Part shown: positions 61,625 through 64,000 of the stretch, piece by piece
How positions within the stretch are numbered: the first letter of the stretch is position 1
Layout of the letters: every line of letters begins with the position of its first letter
Source: Microtetraspora glauca
Lineage (GTDB): Bacteria > Actinomycetota > Actinomycetes > Streptomycetales > Streptomycetaceae
Reading direction: 5' to 3'
Assembly (NCBI GenBank): GCA_000721275.1
Contig: JOFO01000026.1
Location: 1 to 64,000 of the forward strand
Length of the DNA: 64,000 nucleotides
Notes under the pieces: model-generated
What the model was told of the DNA's origin: nothing
What the model saw: the letters and a program-made list of their open reading frames with translations, nothing else
The model's database searches: none
Translations under genes and position numbers: made by a program

Positions 61625-63000
61625 CCGGCACGAAGGCGACGACCGGCACCACCGGCGCGGACGGCACCGGCACCGCCGCCACCGGCCCCGCTGCGGTGGA
61701 CGCGGAGGCGCTGCGGACCCGCGCGCTGGCCGCGCTCAGCGCCGCCCGGGACCGCACCCGGCTGCTCACCGACAGCGTGGACGACGGCGAACTCACGGCC
61801 CAGCACTCGCCGTTGATGTCCCCGCTGGTCTGGGACCTGGCGCACATCGGGAACCAGGAGGAGCTGTGGCTGTGGCGGGAGGTCGCGGGCCGGGAGGCAC
61901 TGCGGCCGGAGATCGACCCGCTGTACGACGCGTTCGCGCACCCGCGCGCCGAACGCCCCTCGCTCCCCCTGCTGTCGCCCGCCGAGGCCCGGTCGTACAC
62001 CGCCGACGTACGCACCCGGGTGCTGGACGTGCTCGCCGGGGCCCGGATGGACGGGCGTCCGCTGCTCGACGCGGGCTTCGCCTTCGGGATGATCGCCCAG
62101 CACGAACAGCAGCACGACGAGACCATGCTGATCACCCATCAGCTGCGGAAGGGTCCGGCCGCGCTGACCGCTCCCCCGCCGCCGGTCCATCCCTCGGGGC
62201 CGCTCCCGGCGGAGGTCCTGGTGCCCGGCGGACCGTTCACCATGGGCACCTCGGACGAGCCGTGGGCGCTCGACAACGAACGCCCCGCGCACACCCGTAC
62301 CGTCGCCGCCTTCCACATCGACATCGTGCCGGTCACCAACGGCGCCTATCTGGCGTTCATGGCGGACGGCGGCTACACCGACCGGCGGTGGTGGCACCCG
62401 GAGGGGTGGGAGCGGATCCGCGAACACGACGTCGTGGCACCGCTGTTCTGGCGGCAGGAGGGCGGGCAGTGGCTGCGCCGCCGGTTCGGGGTGACCGAGC
62501 CGGTGCCGGAGGACGAGCCCGTGGTGCACGTGAGCTGGTACGAGGCGGACGCCTACGCGCGCTGGGCGGGCCGGCGGCTGCCGACGGAGGCGGAGTGGGA
62601 GAAGGCGGCGCGGCACGACCCGGTGACCGGCCGTTCCCGCCGCTACCCGTGGGGCGACGCCGACCCCGGCCCGGACCACGCCAATCTCGGCCAGCGGCAC
62701 CTGCGGCCCGCGCGGGCCGGGAGCTATCCGGCGGGCGCCTCGCCGCTCGGGGTGCGGCAGCTCATCGGCGACGTGTGGGAGTGGACGGCGAGCGACTTCC
62801 TGCCGTACCCGGGCTTCCGCGCCTTCCCGTACAAGGAGTACTCCGAGGTGTTCTTCGGGCCGGAGTACAAGGTGCTGCGCGGCGGCTCGTTCGCCGTGGA
62901 CGCGGTCGCCTGCCGGGGCACCTTCCGCAACTGGGACTATCCGGTGCGGCGGCAGATCTTCGCCGGCTTCCGCACCGCGCGCTCCGCGGAGCTCGACTGA
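61621..63000 (+). CDS. egtB: EgtB, hercynine oxygenase (sulfoxide synthase)
   Basis: A 459-residue two-domain protein: DinB-like N-terminal half with [10 protein letters not shown] and HEQQHDET (the three iron His ligands) and a C-terminal FGE-sulfatase fold ([30 protein letters not shown]). It couples hercynine and gamma-glutamylcysteine with O2. The ATG at 61621 overlaps egtA. Confidence 0.97.
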   Translation: MTGTKATTGTTGADGTGTAATGPAAVDAEALRTRALAALSAARDRTRLLTDSVDDGELTAQHSPLMSPLVWDLAHIGNQEELWLWREVAGREALRPEIDPLYDAFAHPRAERPSLPLLSPAEARSYTADVRTRVLDVLAGARMDGRPLLDAGFAFGMIAQHEQQHDETMLITHQLRKGPAALTAPPPPVHPSGPLPAEVLVPGGPFTMGTSDEPWALDNERPAHTRTVAAFHIDIVPVTNGAYLAFMADGGYTDRRWWHPEGWERIREHDVVAPLFWRQEGGQWLRRRFGVTEPVPEDEPVVHVSWYEADAYARWAGRRLPTEAEWEKAARHDPVTGRSRRYPWGDADPGPDHANLGQRHLRPARAGSYPAGASPLGVRQLIGDVWEWTASDFLPYPGFRAFPYKEYSEVFFGPEYKVLRGGSFAVDAVACRGTFRNWDYPVRRQIFAGFRTARSAELD

Positions 63001-63755
63001 TGTGCCGTCACATCGCCTATCTCGGCGACCCGGTGGCACTCGGCGAGGTGCTGGTCCGGCCGCCGCACGGACTGGTGCGGCAGGCGTGGGCGCCGCGCAC
63101 GCAGATCAGCGGCGTGGTGAACGCGGACGGCTTCGGCGTCGGCTGGTACGCGGACGGGGACCCGGTCCCGGCCCGGTACCGGCGCACGGGGCCGATCTGG
63201 GGCGACCTGTCCTTCCTGGACCTGGCCCGGGTGGTGCGCAGCCGGGCCCTGCTCGGCGCGGTGCGGGGGGCGACGCTGCCGGGCGCGGACGGGGAGGCCG
63301 CGGCGGCGCCGTTCGGCTCCGGGCCGTGGCTCTTCAGCCACAACGGGGCGGTGCCGGGCTGGCCGGAGGCGCTGACGGCACCGGCCGCGGGGCTGTCGGC
63401 GGCGGAGCTGCTGGCGCTGGAGGCGCGGACGGACTCGGCGCTGCTGTGGGCGCTGGTCCTGCACCGGCTGCGGGCCGGGCAGGCGCCGGGGGACGCGCTC
63501 GCCGGGACGGTGCTGGCGGCGGCCGAGGCCTCTCCGGAGGCGCGGCTCAACCTGCTGCTGACCGACGGGGAGCAGGTCGCGGCGACGGTGTGGGGGAACA
63601 GCTTGTGGTGTCTGTCGGGTCCCGGCCTGGTGGTCGTGGCCTCCGAACCGTTCGACGACCGTCCGGACTGGCGGGAGGTGCCCGAGCGCACGCTCGTCAC
63701 CGCGTCCCGTACCGGGGACGTCGTCCTCACCCCGCTCAAGGAGCCGACCGCGTGA
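63000..63755 (+). CDS. egtC: EgtC, gamma-glutamyl hercynylcysteine sulfoxide amidase
   Basis: A 251-residue class II glutamine amidotransferase-type hydrolase. The N-terminal MCRHIAYLG makes Cys2 the nucleophile, and [10 protein letters not shown] follows. It removes the glutamyl group. ATG at 63000 overlaps egtB stop (TGATG). Confidence 0.95.
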   Translation: MCRHIAYLGDPVALGEVLVRPPHGLVRQAWAPRTQISGVVNADGFGVGWYADGDPVPARYRRTGPIWGDLSFLDLARVVRSRALLGAVRGATLPGADGEAAAAPFGSGPWLFSHNGAVPGWPEALTAPAAGLSAAELLALEARTDSALLWALVLHRLRAGQAPGDALAGTVLAAAEASPEARLNLLLTDGEQVAATVWGNSLWCLSGPGLVVVASEPFDDRPDWREVPERTLVTASRTGDVVLTPLKEPTA

Positions 63756-64000
63756 GCACGTTCCAGCTGACCCGCACCCTCGCCCCGGACGCCGCCGCCG
63801 CCGATCTGCGCGCCGACGTGCTGAAGGGCCTGACCCGCTCGCCGAAGGAGCTGCCGCCGAAGTGGTTCTACGACGCGCGGGGCAGCGAGCTGTTCGACGA
63901 GATCACCCGGTTGCCGGAGTACTACCCGACGCGCGCGGAGCGGGAGATCCTGGTCGCGCGGGCGCCGGAGATCGCGGCGGCGACCGGGGCCCGGACGCTG
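63752..64000 (+). CDS. egtD: EgtD, histidine N-methyltransferase, N-terminal 83 codons
   Basis: GTG at 63752 overlaps the egtC stop. Translation ([41 protein letters not shown]) matches EgtD, which trimethylates histidine to hercynine using S-adenosylmethionine. The window cuts it at the right edge. Confidence 0.95.
   Translation, partial: MSTFQLTRTLAPDAAAADLRADVLKGLTRSPKELPPKWFYDARGSELFDEITRLPEYYPTRAEREILVARAPEIAAATGARTL

Overview
The window is high-GC actinomycete DNA with dense genes, many GTG starts, ATGA/GTGA overlaps and third-position G/C bias. It is almost certainly from a Streptomyces or a close relative. Support comes from an AfsA/ScbR-type gamma-butyrolactone locus, ATPase-less sugar ABC operons, SARP-era style regulators (AraC, LAL, NB-ARC), an egtABCD ergothioneine operon and small Streptomyces families (DUF6153-like, DUF6296-like). 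No tRNA, rRNA, CRISPR array or intact insertion sequence was seen.

Layout. (1) 1-8481, minus strand: the distal part of a biosynthetic operon. In order of transcription it holds a class A flavin monooxygenase, a cupin, a methionyl-tRNA-synthetase-like protein, aspartate 1-decarboxylase (PanD), a SidA/IucD-type lysine N6-hydroxylase, a DAO-type FAD oxidase, a stand-alone condensation-like protein, a two-domain VOC-like protein and the start of a KorA-type 2-oxoacid:ferredoxin oxidoreductase. The N-hydroxylase + cupin + MetRS-like + FAD oxidase set is the hallmark of the hydrazine (N-N bond) forming machinery known from the Spb38/39/40 and triacsin systems, so this looks like the edge of a hydrazine natural product cluster. 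PanD is the unusual member. (2) 9147-14474: a signalling island with two TetR receptors, a catalytically degenerate IS701-like protein, an SDR and an AfsA homologue. Palindromes in the promoter gaps are probable operators. (3) 14475-29671: an unusual run of regulators (two AraC, XRE/NB-ARC, PucR, two giant LuxR/LAL) interleaved with alpha/beta hydrolases. One hydrolase has lost its nucleophilic serine and one LAL has lost its Walker A lysine. (4) 29668-32848: a sugar ABC transporter operon (binding protein, two permeases) translationally coupled to the second LAL regulator. (5) 32953-38551: hydrolases, GNAT, an acetate/GPR1-type transporter and an amidohydrolase, several of them paralogues of genes in region 3. 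(6) 38741-43203: a redox and stress set (flavoprotein disulfide reductase, Dps, DoxX, YcaC-type hydrolase, pirin). (7) 43340-46019: a TPR protein and a metal-handling-type trio (His-rich membrane protein, DUF305 lipoprotein, propeller lipoprotein). (8) 46057-49981: an amidohydrolase and NCS1 permease, divergent from a TetR gene, with a clear palindromic operator between them. (9) 49994-58837: housekeeping and accessory genes (exonuclease-like protein, second disulfide reductase, thioredoxin, thiolase, a LacI/MFS divergon with tandem palindromic operators, NfeD-like and SPFH proteins). (10) 58960-64000: a small basic protein missed by length filters, a PARG-like macrodomain protein, and egtA-egtB-egtC-egtD (the last cut by the window edge).

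The likeliest new biology is the hydrazine-type operon at the left edge together with the signalling and regulator island beside it. The first 30 kb read as one biosynthetic locus with its control circuits, although control of the operon by the island is inference from proximity.
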